Positions 8,721-16,809 of a DNA stretch of 45,369 bases are shown piece after piece (position 1 is the stretch's first letter; each line of letters opens with the position of its first letter). The DNA is taken from positions 1 through 45,369 of the forward strand of contig JAQZAZ010000028.1 of the NCBI GenBank assembly GCA_029239355.1, given 5' to 3'. Source of the stretch: Sphingobacterium sp. Its GTDB lineage: Bacteria; Bacteroidota; Bacteroidia; Sphingobacteriales; Sphingobacteriaceae. The position numbers were made by a program, and so were the translations under genes. The notes beneath the pieces are model-generated. The model was not told the origin of the DNA, did no database searches, and was given only the letters and a program-made list of their open reading frames with translations.

Positions 8721-9356
8721 TTAGGAAAAACTGATGATTTCTGGTCGCGTGGCAAGTGTTTCGCTCATCTCTACCAGAAGTTCTTTTTTACCAGATACTT
8801 TAAATACTACTATCAAATGATCGTCGTCTTTAGCAATTTCCATACGTTCTAAAATAAGCCCCTTTGTCTGTAAAACACTTTCGAGATTTTCAATCTGATG
8901 GAAGTTGGGTTCACGAAAAGTTACGCTCAAGAACTGCTCTTTTTGTAATTGTGCAATTATTCGCTCTACCCTCGTAACCATTAACAAAACTCCAAGTGTA
9001 ATAAGTGTCAGACAAAGTGCTAAGGCATAATAACCTATCCCCGCTGTCATTCCAATTGCCGCCGAAGTCCAGATTACGGCCGCAGTTGTCAAACCATGTA
9101 CTGAAATTTTATCTTTAAAAATAACACCCGCGCCAATAAAACCAATTCCTGTTATGATATTTGCTGAAATTCGGTCGTCTGTCTGTGCACCATGTTGAGA
9201 GACTATCGTAAAAATGGTCGACCCGAGTGAAATTAAAATTATTGTACGAAAACCAGCAGACTTATTTTTATATTCACGCTCAAAACCGATTGCCCCTCCA
9301 CATAATATTGAGACAACCATCGCGACCATATCCTTAATTTCTACAGTAAAATCCAT
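8721..9356 (-). CDS. MgtC/SapB-family inner-membrane protein
   Basis: The 211-residue protein has the MgtC core: a first TM helix with LCGGAIGFEREYKNKSAGFRT, the family signature, then helices with ISLGSTIFTIVS, ITGIGFIGAGVIF and TTAAVIWTSAAIGM, and a soluble C-terminal ACT-like domain of about 75 residues. MgtC proteins modulate the F1Fo ATPase or magnesium homeostasis in some pathogens; in environmental Bacteroidota the role is undefined. The size is normal. It is a stand-alone gene with no clear operon partner. Confidence 0.9.
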   Translation of the reverse strand: MDFTVEIKDMVAMVVSILCGGAIGFEREYKNKSAGFRTIILISLGSTIFTIVSQHGAQTDDRISANIITGIGFIGAGVIFKDKISVHGLTTAAVIWTSAAIGMTAGIGYYALALCLTLITLGVLLMVTRVERIIAQLQKEQFLSVTFREPNFHQIENLESVLQTKGLILERMEIAKDDDHLIVVFKVSGKKELLVEMSETLATRPEIISFS

Positions 9357-9536
9357 TAGTAAAATGCGCTAAAATTATTTGTTGCTATTGGAGCATGTTG
9401 CTCAATTCGTTTTGAAAATATTATTTCGAAAATCTATCAATTGCCTATTATACAAAATGTAGGATGTTTTGGTTTCTTGAACATACTGTTCCGAAGATCC
9501 ATTTCGATACAACCTAGATTTGTCATATAAAGTATC

Positions 9537-9756
9537 TTACACCATCATCGTTAGTCTTTTAACTATTGAGTCCATGGAAGTACCTTTCGGCCCGGCTTTT
9601 TATAGCACCATCCATTTCAAGGCGGAAGTTATAATGTAAATGTGAAGAATCATGCTTATGAATCACAAAGCGCAACTCCTTTTCTGATGATTTACCACCG
9701 AAAGGTTCAGGAGCTTCTTCTGCTGATCTTTTTTCTCGATATTTGTCTAGTGCCAT
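9537..9756 (-). pseudogene. LigD 3'-phosphoesterase-domain fragment
   Basis: The start MALDKYREKR with PEPFGGKS and the HDSSHLHYNFRLEMDGAIKS segment is the hallmark of the phosphoesterase domain that begins many bacterial LigD ligases, with the metal-binding H-x-x-H and D in HLHYNFRLEMD. The frame is then lost: the family continuation AGPKGTSMDSIVKRLTMM lies in another frame and stops at 9537-9539. Ligase and polymerase domains are absent. This is a dead remnant of a non-homologous end-joining gene. Confidence 0.8.
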
Positions 9757-9846
9757 AAACAAAGATATTAAAAGTAAAATATATGCATATATTATCAGTC
9801 TTCCTCAAAAAATAAGGAAGATGGCTTAATTAACAAAAAGTCTGGT

Positions 9847-10037
9847 TTACTTTCCGAGTTGGTCTTTTAAATACTTCGCAACGACTTTTCAGTCATTGGA
9901 TTTAGTCGCACGGATTGCTCCAGTTACTGCCCGTGAAGTAACACCCATCTTGTCCCTAAAATATTGGATTTCGAAATTTTCTGATCCGCTGACTTAGTTT
10001 CGTCGGATTTGCCTTTTTTGGATTTGCTATTTGCCAT
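9847..10037 (-). pseudogene. DUF3606-like small protein, dead
   Basis: From the ATG at 10037 the frame begins MANSKSKKGKSDETKSADQK. The typical DUF3606-like body EIQYFRDKMGVTSRAVTGAI then appears in another frame, followed by RATKSND, a TGA where Trp is expected, and KVVAKYLKDQLGK ending at 9847. One frameshift and one nonsense change (TGG to TGA) inactivate it. Such proteins of about 60 residues often sit near stress or DNA-repair genes, which fits the LigD remnant next door. Confidence 0.65.
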
Positions 10038-10202
10038 GATCTGATGTTTTAAAAAGATTAATATTTTGGTAAAAAAAGATTAATAAAAAGCAAAGATAAG
10101 CAAAACGGTTAAAACCGTTGCTATACAGTGCTTTATAAAACAGTAGTCTTAGTTTGGGACTCGGTGTCTGATACGTTTTAGGCGTGAAATGACAAGGTTA
10201 GG

Positions 10203-10221
10203 TTACTAAATCGTTACCGAT
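10203..10221 (+). repeat. Left attachment-site repeat (attL candidate)
   Basis: TTACTAAATCGTTACCGAT occurs here and again, identical over all 19 bases, at 16486-16504. It lies 111 bases before the integrase start. Identity stops sharply on both sides of the two copies, as expected for the core of a site-specific recombination. Confidence 0.8.
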
Positions 10222-10332
10222 TAACATAGGTAACAAAATAACTTAATAGGTTATATTTCAGTCTTTTGCACCTTTTTTTATATTCCCTTGTAACTCAATG
10301 TAATTTAATTTTAAACTTTAAACATTTGAGTT

Positions 10333-11601
10333 ATGGAGCATACAAAAAAATCGACGTTCAAACTGCTTTTCTATCTGAAAAAGAACGAACTGAAAAAGAA
10401 CGGTAATGCCCCCATTATGGCACGTATTACTATTGATGGAATAGCTAAAACTTTGGGAACAAAGTTAGAAATCAATCCTAATAATTGGGATTTAAAACAC
10501 GGAAGAGTTCAGGGTAAAAGTGCCAAAGCTTTGAGCATTAACCAAAAATTGGACAATATACGTGGGCGTATCGACAATATTTATGAAGATATACTGAAAC
10601 ACGAGGGTTTTGCAACAGCCCAAAAAGTAAAGCTGTCATTTTTGGGTGTAGGTGTGATGGACGATGCAATACTTAAAGTTTTCAATGACCAAAACGAAGA
10701 ATTTAAAAAATTGGTAGGGAAAGAGGAACGTTCACAAAGCACCTACAACAAGTATATTACAGTTTACAATCATCTTACCGCGTTTATAAAAGAACGCTAT
10801 CATCGTGATGATATGGCTTTTCGGGAATTGACTACCGATTTTATCCGTGAGTTTGATTTTTACCTCCGGTACGATATACAATGTGCTCACAATACCGTTT
10901 GGATTTATACAATGCCTGTTTTGAGCTTGGTAGAGTTGGCTATCAAAAAAGGCTTGATACGTGATAATCCGTTTGAGGATTACGAAATCAGTATGGAAGA
11001 AACCGACAGAGGTTACATACTAAAAGAAGATGTAGAAAAACTGATGATGTGCAAACCACCGCACAAAAGATATGAGCTTGTAAAGGATATTTTCATTTTT
11101 AGTTGTTTTACCGGACTTGCTTATGCGGATATTAAAAAATTGACAAGGAATAATATTCAGTCTTTCTTTGACGGTCATCAATGGATTATCAGCAGAAGAA
11201 AGAAATCAGATATTGCTTCCAATGTTCGGTTAATGGAAATCCCTAAACGTATCATAGAAAAGTATATTGGCACTACACGTAATGAATTTATCTTTCCCGT
11301 TCCTACCAATGTAACCTGCAATAACCACATTACTAAACTGATTGAAACAGCGGAAATTATTACGGAGCAAAAAGTAACTTTCCACACGGCAAGGCATACT
11401 TTCGGAACAATGTTTTTGACCGAGGGTGTACCGCTTGAAAGTTTAAGCAAAATGATGGGACATAAAAATATTTCCACTACACAGATTTATGCTAAAATCA
11501 CAAGCCAGAAAATCAGTAAGGATATGGATTTGGTATCGCCAAAATTTGCAGGAATGGAAGCCGCATTTATTGAAATGAAGCAAGAAGATTTAGCTATATA
11601 A
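10333..11601 (+). CDS. Tyrosine recombinase (CTn/ICE-type integrase)
   Basis: The 422-residue protein has the three-part layout of Bacteroidota ICE integrases: an arm-binding N-terminal domain (about 10-100), a SAM-like core-binding domain (about 110-215) and a C-terminal catalytic domain. Catalytic residues visible are H351 and R354 (HTARHT), H377 (MMGHKNISTT) and the nucleophile Y386 (QIYAKI). At the place of the first conserved Arg it reads CFTGLAYADIKKL, with Ala. Loss of that Arg is known in IntDOT of CTnDOT, so this does not imply inactivity. The gene lies just inside the left repeat and ends in a strong terminator. It should integrate and excise the element. Confidence 0.92.
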   Translation: MEHTKKSTFKLLFYLKKNELKKNGNAPIMARITIDGIAKTLGTKLEINPNNWDLKHGRVQGKSAKALSINQKLDNIRGRIDNIYEDILKHEGFATAQKVKLSFLGVGVMDDAILKVFNDQNEEFKKLVGKEERSQSTYNKYITVYNHLTAFIKERYHRDDMAFRELTTDFIREFDFYLRYDIQCAHNTVWIYTMPVLSLVELAIKKGLIRDNPFEDYEISMEETDRGYILKEDVEKLMMCKPPHKRYELVKDIFIFSCFTGLAYADIKKLTRNNIQSFFDGHQWIISRRKKSDIASNVRLMEIPKRIIEKYIGTTRNEFIFPVPTNVTCNNHITKLIETAEIITEQKVTFHTARHTFGTMFLTEGVPLESLSKMMGHKNISTTQIYAKITSQKISKDMDLVSPKFAGMEAAFIEMKQEDLAI

Positions 11602-11626
11602 ACTATACTAATCAATAGTAAAGTTT

Positions 11627-11655
11627 AAGCAGGATTTAACGATCCTGCTTTTTTT
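11627..11655. terminator. Rho-independent terminator after the integrase
   Basis: A perfect 9-base stem, AAGCAGGAT (11627-11635) and ATCCTGCTT (11642-11650), with a 6-base loop is followed by a T run. It lies 26 bases past the integrase stop. A-rich sequence on the left may let it work for a minus-strand transcript too. Confidence 0.85.
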
Positions 11656-11810
11656 ATGTCATTACTTTTTGTAGCCAAAGCACATTTACTTCCTTTTCCA
11701 ATTCCTTCGCTGTAAAAGAGCTTATGACTACTTTTTGATATAGAAAATTGAAAAACAGCTCTCCCAATTCACTTCCCTCTCTACTGTTTTTCAAATCTCT
11801 ATCACAGGCT
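11654..11810 (-). other. Open minus-strand frame, possible 3' fragment of an element gene
   Basis: On the minus strand about 50 codons ending at 11654 read like protein (DRDLKNSREGSELGELFFNF, then SSFTAKELEKEVNVLWLQKV). I do not recognise a family. The stop falls in the T run of the integrase terminator, as for a convergent gene. The frame continues leftward only as antisense of the MobC-like gene, so this may be a gene end brought here by deletion. Confidence 0.3.
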
Positions 11811-11814
11811 TTCA

Positions 11815-13288
11815 ACGCCTGCCCACCAAATTTTACTATAAAGGCAAATGGAACAATGGATGGATAAACATTGTAAATCCATTCAGGGCATCAATCGTGT
11901 TGGGTACTCCGGGTTCCGGTAAATCTTATGCAATCGTAAACAACTACATCAAGCAGCAAATAGAAAAAGGTTTTAGTATGTACATCTACGATTTCAAGTT
12001 TGACGACCTTTCGACTATCGCCTATAATCATTTGCTGAAGCACAGGGATAAGTACAAGGTACAGCCGAAATTTTACGTGATAAATTTTGACGACCCACGT
12101 AAGAGCCACCGTTGCAATCCACTCAATCCCGATTTTATGACGGACATTTCTGATGCTTACGAAGCGGCATATACCATAATGCTAAACCTTAACAGGTCGT
12201 GGATACAGAAGCAAGGGGATTTCTTTGTGGAAAGCCCAATTATCTTATTGGCTGCCATTATTTGGTATCTGAAAATTTATGAGGATGGCAAGTATTGTAC
12301 ATTTCCACACGCTATTGAATTGCTAAATAAAAAATACTCGGACGTATTCACGATTTTAACTTCATACCCTGATTTGGAAAACTATTTGTCGCCCTTTATG
12401 GATGCGTGGCAAGGTGGCGCGCAAGACCAATTACAAGGACAAATAGCATCGGCTAAAATCCCACTATCACGGATGATTAGCCCGCAATTGTATTGGGTAA
12501 TGACAGGTGATGATTTTACGCTTGACATCAATAACCCAAAAGAGCCGAAAATTTTGTGCGTAGGTAATAATCCCGACCGCCAAAATATCTATTCCGCAGC
12601 ATTGGGTTTATACAATTCGAGGATTGTAAAACTGATTAATAAAAAGGGACAGTTAAAGAGTTCCGTTATCATAGATGAGTTGCCCACGATTTATTTTAGG
12701 GGACTGGATAACCTTATCGCAACGGCGAGAAGCAACAAAGTTGCAGTTTGCTTGGGCTTTCAGGATTTTTCGCAATTAACGAGAGATTACGGCGACAAAG
12801 AGAGTAAGGTAATACAGAATACCGTCGGCAATATATTCAGTGGTCAGGTAGTTGGCGAAACGGCAAAAAGCCTATCGGAACGCTTCGGTAAAGTATTGCA
12901 GAAACGCCAAAGTATGACCATTAACCGCAATGATAAATCTACCTCTATCTCCACACAGTTAGATAGCCTTATTCCGGCTTCCAAAATTTCAACGCTTACA
13001 CAGGGTATGTTTGTCGGTTCGGTATCAGATAACTTTGACGAACGTATCGAGCAAAAGATATTTCACGCCGAAATTGTGGTGGATAATGAAAAGGTAGCCG
13101 CCGAAACCAAAGCCTATCAAAAGATACCGCAGATTTTATCTTTTGTAGATAAGCAGGGCGAAGACAAAATGAAACAGCAAATTGAAAGCAATTACAAACA
13201 GATAAAATCCGACATCCTGAATATTGTTGTAAGTGAAATGGAGCGCATCAATAATGACCCAAACTTGCAGCATTTGGTTCAACAATAG
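11815..13288 (+). pseudogene. MobC/TraG-type conjugal coupling ATPase, 5'-truncated
   Basis: The product matches the C-terminal two thirds of the Bacteroidota MobC/TraG (VirD4-type) coupling proteins that pump relaxase-DNA into the type IV channel. The Walker A motif LGTPGSGKSYAIVNNYI is intact, and an IIDELPTIYF Walker B-like segment lies about 255 residues later. A start at 11897 has been suggested by the open frame, but family sequence continues upstream in frame (LPTKFYYKGKWNNGW, INIVNPFRASIV) to about 11815. The N-terminal membrane helices that anchor these proteins are absent. A cytosolic ATPase fragment may still be made, but without the anchor and the rest of the transfer genes it should not support conjugation. 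Confidence 0.85.
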
Positions 13289-13438
13289 AAGCTTTTATAA
13301 ATATTCAAAAAAATTATTCCAATTCTCAACCTACGTTGGAAGATCTGCTCGAATACTTGCTTCGCTGAATGTCAACACTGCTATAAACAAGTAAGTTGGA
13401 CGGCATACACCCGTGGAAATCAGTTTTGATTAACAGAT

Positions 13439-13469
13439 TTTGTGGGTAAATAATTTATTTATACATTTG
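13439..13469 (+). promoter_or_regulatory. Bacteroidota promoter of the cargo operon
   Basis: TTTG at 13439-13442 and TACATTTG at 13462-13469 are 19 bases apart, a full match to the TTTG-N19-TAnnTTTG promoter. Transcription should begin about 13475, some 30 bases before the ATG at 13505. Confidence 0.75.
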
Positions 13470-13473
13470 CAAT

Positions 13474-13489
13474 GACTGACTAAACAGTC
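13474..13489. promoter_or_regulatory. Candidate TetR operator of the cargo operon
   Basis: GACTGACTAAACAGTC has 5-base inverted arms (GACTG/CAGTC) around a 6-base centre and overlaps the expected transcription start. The TetR gene lies within the same operon, so autorepression is the simplest reading. Confidence 0.55.
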
Positions 13490-13504
13490 GCTAATATTTT
13501 TAAT

Positions 13505-13915
13505 ATGGAAACAAGAGAAATTGCAAAACAGTATTTTGACGCAATGGTAGCTGGAAAATTTGACGAAATGAACAAATTGAAAACGGCAGATTGTGTTTAT
13601 TGGTTAAGTGGTGAGGGATCTTGGCCGTTTGGCGGATACCAATCATCAGAAAATCAGGCAAAACTATGGGGAACAGTGGCGGAACGATTTCCAGATGGGA
13701 TGAAAATGACGTTACAATCTGTTACGGCGGATGAAGAGCGTGCAGCACTTTATGTTCATATTCGTGGAACAAGAAGGGATGGTCGTATTTACGAAAACAA
13801 TGTGATATTGTTGCTAACCTTTAAGGATAACCTAATTAGTGGGCTTTACGAATATTTAGATACCATTATGGTTAATGAATTATTTTGTGGTCCACTGGAT
13901 GATACTAATAAATAG
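13505..13915 (+). CDS. SnoaL-like / NTF2-fold protein
   Basis: This 136-residue protein has the NTF2-like pattern: an N-terminal helix TREIAKQYFDAMVAGKFDEM, the strand-turn DCVYWLSGEGSWPFGG, a central helix, then the long strands EERAALYVHIRGTRRDGRIY and NNVILLLTFKDNLISGLYEY. SnoaL-like proteins form a cone-shaped pocket used as isomerase, hydrolase or binding module; no catalytic set is evident here. It is the first gene behind the TTTG/TACATTTG promoter and is followed by the TetR and Rossmann genes, so it is probably part of a small inducible detoxification or metabolism unit carried as cargo. Confidence 0.8.
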   Translation: METREIAKQYFDAMVAGKFDEMNKLKTADCVYWLSGEGSWPFGGYQSSENQAKLWGTVAERFPDGMKMTLQSVTADEERAALYVHIRGTRRDGRIYENNVILLLTFKDNLISGLYEYLDTIMVNELFCGPLDDTNK

Positions 13916-13931
13916 TAATAATTTAGAAATG

Positions 13932-13964
13932 CGATCGAAGTATGGCGCTCTTATACTTCGATCG
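13932..13964. terminator. Strong hairpin between the SnoaL-like and TetR genes
   Basis: Two 12-base arms, CGATCGAAGTAT (13932-13943) and ATACTTCGATCG (13953-13964), pair perfectly around a 9-base loop. No T run follows, so it may stabilise the upstream mRNA or attenuate transcription rather than end it. Confidence 0.55.
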
Positions 13965-13986
13965 TGTTTCCAAAAAAATGTAACCG

Positions 13987-14550
13987 ATGGATAAAAAGGA
14001 AATACTGCTTCAGACTGCCTTGAAATTATTTGTGTCTCAAGGGTTTAATGATACACCAACAAGTAAAATTGCAAAAGAGGCGGGCATTGCAACAGGAACT
14101 TTATTTTATTTTTTCCCCACAAAGGATGATCTGATCGTTTCACTCTATTTGAAATTAAAGGGTTTGGCTGCAGAGAATATAAATGCTGTACTGGCAGAAG
14201 TCAAATCAACAAAAGAGATTATCAAAACTTATTATGTGGAGTCTCTTAAATGGTCGCTCGGAAACCCAAACGAGTTCTTGTTTTTGGCGCAATTCTCTAA
14301 TTCACCTTATCTTAAAAAAATCGGAAAAGATGAGATTTCGGCTCAGATAGAACCCGTATTACAGATTTTCCGCTCGGCTATCGAGGAAAAGCAGATCATT
14401 GACACTGATGTAAATCTATTATACACTTTGATTAGTAATCAGGTGTTTGGTGTTAATCAATACCTATTATCGAAAAAGTTCACTAAGAAAGTTCAACACA
14501 AGATCATTGAAGATACATTCTATATGTTTTGGAAAATGATTGAATGCTGA
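13987..14550 (+). CDS. TetR/AcrR-family repressor
   Basis: The 187-residue protein starts with the TetR helix-turn-helix: ILLQTALKLFVSQGFNDT, then TSKIAKEAGIATGTLFYFFP with the recognition helix and TKDDLIVSLY (to about 50). The C-terminal helical domain is divergent, as usual, and binds an unknown ligand. It lies between the SnoaL-like gene and the Rossmann gene on the same strand and probably represses them through the palindrome at 13474. Confidence 0.9.
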   Translation: MDKKEILLQTALKLFVSQGFNDTPTSKIAKEAGIATGTLFYFFPTKDDLIVSLYLKLKGLAAENINAVLAEVKSTKEIIKTYYVESLKWSLGNPNEFLFLAQFSNSPYLKKIGKDEISAQIEPVLQIFRSAIEEKQIIDTDVNLLYTLISNQVFGVNQYLLSKKFTKKVQHKIIEDTFYMFWKMIEC

Positions 14551-14570
14551 TGAGCATAAAAAATAAGAGA

Positions 14571-15242
14571 ATGGAAGTAATAATTACAGGAGCAACAGGA
14601 ATGATAGGTGAAGGCGTTCTTTTAACCGCTCTAAATCATCCCGATATCACAAAGGTATTAATGGTTAATAGAAGAACATCTCCATTACGACACCCAAAAC
14701 TTTCGGAATTGATTGTAAAAGATTTTACAGATTTAGACGCTCATAGTAGCCAGTTGACAGGCTACGACGGCTGTTTCTATTGTGCTGGAATAAGTTCCTT
14801 TGGTATGAACGAGGATAAATATAACCACATAACTTTTTATACTACGATGATGTTTGCTAAGGCGCTTACCTACGTGAATCCTGATATGGTTTTCTTTTAC
14901 TTATCGGGTGTTTACGCCGATAGTTCGGAAAGTGGAAAAATTATGTGGGCAAGGATAAAAGGCAAAACAGAGAATGCATTAAACACACTGGATTTTAGAG
15001 CAGTTTACAGTTTCCGCCCAGGTTTTATCATTCCATTGAAAGCGCAACACAATGTAAGGTTAATTTACAAGGTACTTAACTTTATCTATCCATTGGTATT
15101 TCCAAATAAAACCCTGACTTATGATGAAATCGTAATTGCACTTACTCGGACAATGTCATTTAGATACAAGAAAAATATTTTAGAAATAAAAGATTTAAAA
15201 TTAATTGCCAAGCACTATGAACTGGATGAAAATTCAAGATGA
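14571..15242 (+). CDS. NAD(P)-binding Rossmann-fold (epimerase-like) protein
   Basis: The frame is open from an ATG at 14544 overlapping the TetR end. The ATG at 14571 is preferred because it follows an AAGAG ribosome-site-like run and starts directly at the fold: MEVIITGATGMIGEGVLL, a GxxGxxG dinucleotide-binding motif. That gives 223 residues of atypical extended SDR type, with YCAGIS and YLSGVYAD strands and YSFRPGFIIP near the C-terminal third. The usual YxxxK pair is not clear. This group is often called an epimerase or NAD-dependent reductase without a known substrate. It is cotranscribed with the TetR gene. Confidence 0.8.
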   Translation: MEVIITGATGMIGEGVLLTALNHPDITKVLMVNRRTSPLRHPKLSELIVKDFTDLDAHSSQLTGYDGCFYCAGISSFGMNEDKYNHITFYTTMMFAKALTYVNPDMVFFYLSGVYADSSESGKIMWARIKGKTENALNTLDFRAVYSFRPGFIIPLKAQHNVRLIYKVLNFIYPLVFPNKTLTYDEIVIALTRTMSFRYKKNILEIKDLKLIAKHYELDENSR

Positions 15243-15322
15243 TCAAAATTGTGTGTAAGCGTAAATTGTATCTGTAAAATGATAATGAAAGTAAAGTCTG
15301 ATTTTAAAACGCCTAATAATGA

Positions 15323-15740
15323 ATGAATAAGTTTTACTATGAATCCTTAAGCAAATTGGATGCAGAAATAAGGGAATTGGAAATTGAGACCGCTTGCCCC
15401 ATTCAAAAGACTGAAACTGTTATCCCCATCATTATACAATATATTTACGAGTTAAAAGAATATGTTTTAAAACGCGGCTTTAAGAACACTGAAGAGGAAA
15501 TTCAATTTTTCAAAAACCAAAAACCAGCTATTGTTTCAAAACTGATTTACTATAATGCTATTTATAAAATCGAAACAAAAAAGCCAAATGATGCGAAGGC
15601 TATCAGAAAATATCTCAATGAAGAATTGAGAAAGCTCAAAAGATTTTTTGACAACAATCTCGAATTTTATAAATACTATCGAACCAAAAATTCATTCCTT
15701 GACGAAAAACTGTTTGTTCGTGGAAAACACGATATAAAAT
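15323..15740 (+). pseudogene. RteC-family regulator, 3'-truncated
   Basis: The N-terminal 139 residues match RteC, the regulator that activates excision of CTnDOT-type conjugative transposons: MNKFYYESLSKLDAEIRELE, then FFKNQKPAIVSKLIYYNAIY and NNLEFYKYYRTKNSFLDEKL followed by FVRGKHDIKW. At about 15740 the RteC sequence stops and the rest of the frame (15 codons) is out-of-frame short-chain dehydrogenase sequence. The C-terminal half, needed for DNA binding, is missing. It shows that the element belongs to the CTn/ICE group. Confidence 0.8.
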
Positions 15741-16345
15741 GGTGGCAGTGCCATTGCAGTACAGGCAGATATTTCCAAAGTTGCTGATATCAAAAAGCTT
15801 TTTTCTGAAACAATAAAAGCTTTTGGTCAGTTGGATATTCTTGTAAACAACGCCAATGTATGGCGCTATGAAATGCTGGAACAGGTAAGCGAAGAAACTT
15901 ACGATATGCAGTTCAACACAGGTTTAAAAGCCGATATTTTCTGTATTCAGGAAGCTGCTCAATTATTTGGAAAGAACGGCGGAAGTATCATTAACATTAG
16001 TTCTACCATCAGCTTAAATCCTGTTCCGGGAACATTGATTTATGCTGCGATGAAAGCAGGAATTGATACAATTGCAAAAACTTTATCGAAAGAGTTGGGA
16101 CCTAGAAATATCCGCATTATACCATTGCACCGGGAATGACGGAGTCTGAAGGCTCAACAGCAGATGGCCGACCAGGTAGTGAAATGGAAAAATACTATTT
16201 GGCACAAACTCCGCTTGGGCGTGTAGGACTTCCTAAAGATATTGCTCGAGTGGCTGTTTTTTTGGCATCTGATGACGCAGGTTGGGTTACCGGAGAAAGG
16301 ATTACCGCAGGTGGGGGGGATGTTATAGATATATCAATCCATTAG
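15741..16345 (+). pseudogene. Short-chain dehydrogenase, 5'-truncated and frameshifted
   Basis: From GGT at 15741 the sequence reads GGSAIAVQADISKVADIKKL, then FGQLDILVNNANVW, the IINISS strand and the catalytic YAAMK. A one-base loss near 16120 separates NIRII from the continuation TIAPGMTESEGSTADG. The end GRVGLPKDIARVAVFLASDD with WVTGE is typical of classical SDRs. The N-terminal TGxxxGIG cofactor motif is gone, removed at the RteC junction. Both lesions make it nonfunctional. Confidence 0.85.
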
Positions 16346-16351
16346 TCTAAT

Positions 16352-16385
16352 GAAAGAGGCTGTCTCATATAAGGCAGCCTCTTTC
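16352..16385. terminator. Terminator-like hairpin after the SDR relic
   Basis: The 11-base arms GAAAGAGGCTG (16352-16362) and CAGCCTCTTTC (16375-16385) pair perfectly around a 12-base loop. A short T-rich run follows. It probably ended transcription of the original dehydrogenase gene. Confidence 0.7.
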
Positions 16386-16485
16386 AATTTAAGTAAAGAA
16401 GAAAACTACTGTCTTATAATACTATTTTGTTTAAATTTGTCGTAGTTACAAGGAAATAAACTAAAATTGGATGCAAAGAGCACCA

Positions 16486-16504
16486 TTACTAAATCGTTAC
16501 CGAT
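16486..16504 (+). repeat. Right attachment-site repeat (attR candidate)
   Basis: Exact 19-base copy of the repeat at 10203-10221, in the same orientation. It lies outside the SDR relic and its terminator and marks the right end of the collapsed element. Confidence 0.8.
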
Positions 16505-16584
16505 AGAGTGTCCTATTTCTGCAAACTACTCTTTTATAGGCTGTTTGAGCTTAATTAATCTTTTTTATAAAAAAAACACAAAAA

Positions 16585-16788
16585 TTAAGCCGTTTGATTA
16601 TTTGTTTTAGAACAACTGCTAAATTGAAAAAGATTGGCAATTCCTTTTTTGAAGGTAAATTTTTGGGGTTTTAGAATGTTTATCTTTTTATTTCTTTCTA
16701 TTTTCATAAGGGTTAGTGCTTTTTTCTTTTGTGCAAAGGAGACCGTATAAAATTCGATCAATAGCAATAACAACAACGGAAATTTTAT
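16585..16788 (-). pseudogene. 5' fragment related to the WG-repeat gene at 27908
   Basis: On the minus strand the signal-peptide region LLLLLLIEFYTVSFAQKKK closely matches the N-terminus of the WG protein (LLLLLLIGFYSVAFAQKEK). The similarity extends into the leader upstream, where TTTAATTTCTATAAA occurs in both. The start codon is ATA (16786-16788) instead of ATG. After about 25 residues the sequence diverges into low-complexity Lys/Phe-rich reading with no WG repeat. It is a dead 5' fragment. Confidence 0.65.
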
Positions 16789-16809
16789 ATAAGTAGTTTT
16801 TATAGAAAT

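Larger units (their letters stand above)
10203..16504. mobile_element. Collapsed integrative element (conjugative-transposon remnant), about 6.3 kb
   Basis: The unit is delimited by the 19-base direct repeats and has an intact integrase just inside the left end. Inside are parts of the CTn/ICE machinery in deleted form: a MobC/TraG gene lacking its 5' part and an RteC gene lacking its 3' part. An intact three-gene cargo operon lies between them. A full Bacteroidota ICE is usually 40-100 kb, so large internal deletions are inferred. The integrase and both ends survive, so excision may still be possible while self-transfer is not. Confidence 0.75.

Noticed and set aside
10038..10332. tRNA gene as the integration target
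   Set aside because: I could not find a cloverleaf or T-loop signature around either copy of the 19-base repeat.
11178..11477. 99-codon minus-strand frame inside the integrase
   Set aside because: It is the antisense shadow of the catalytic domain.
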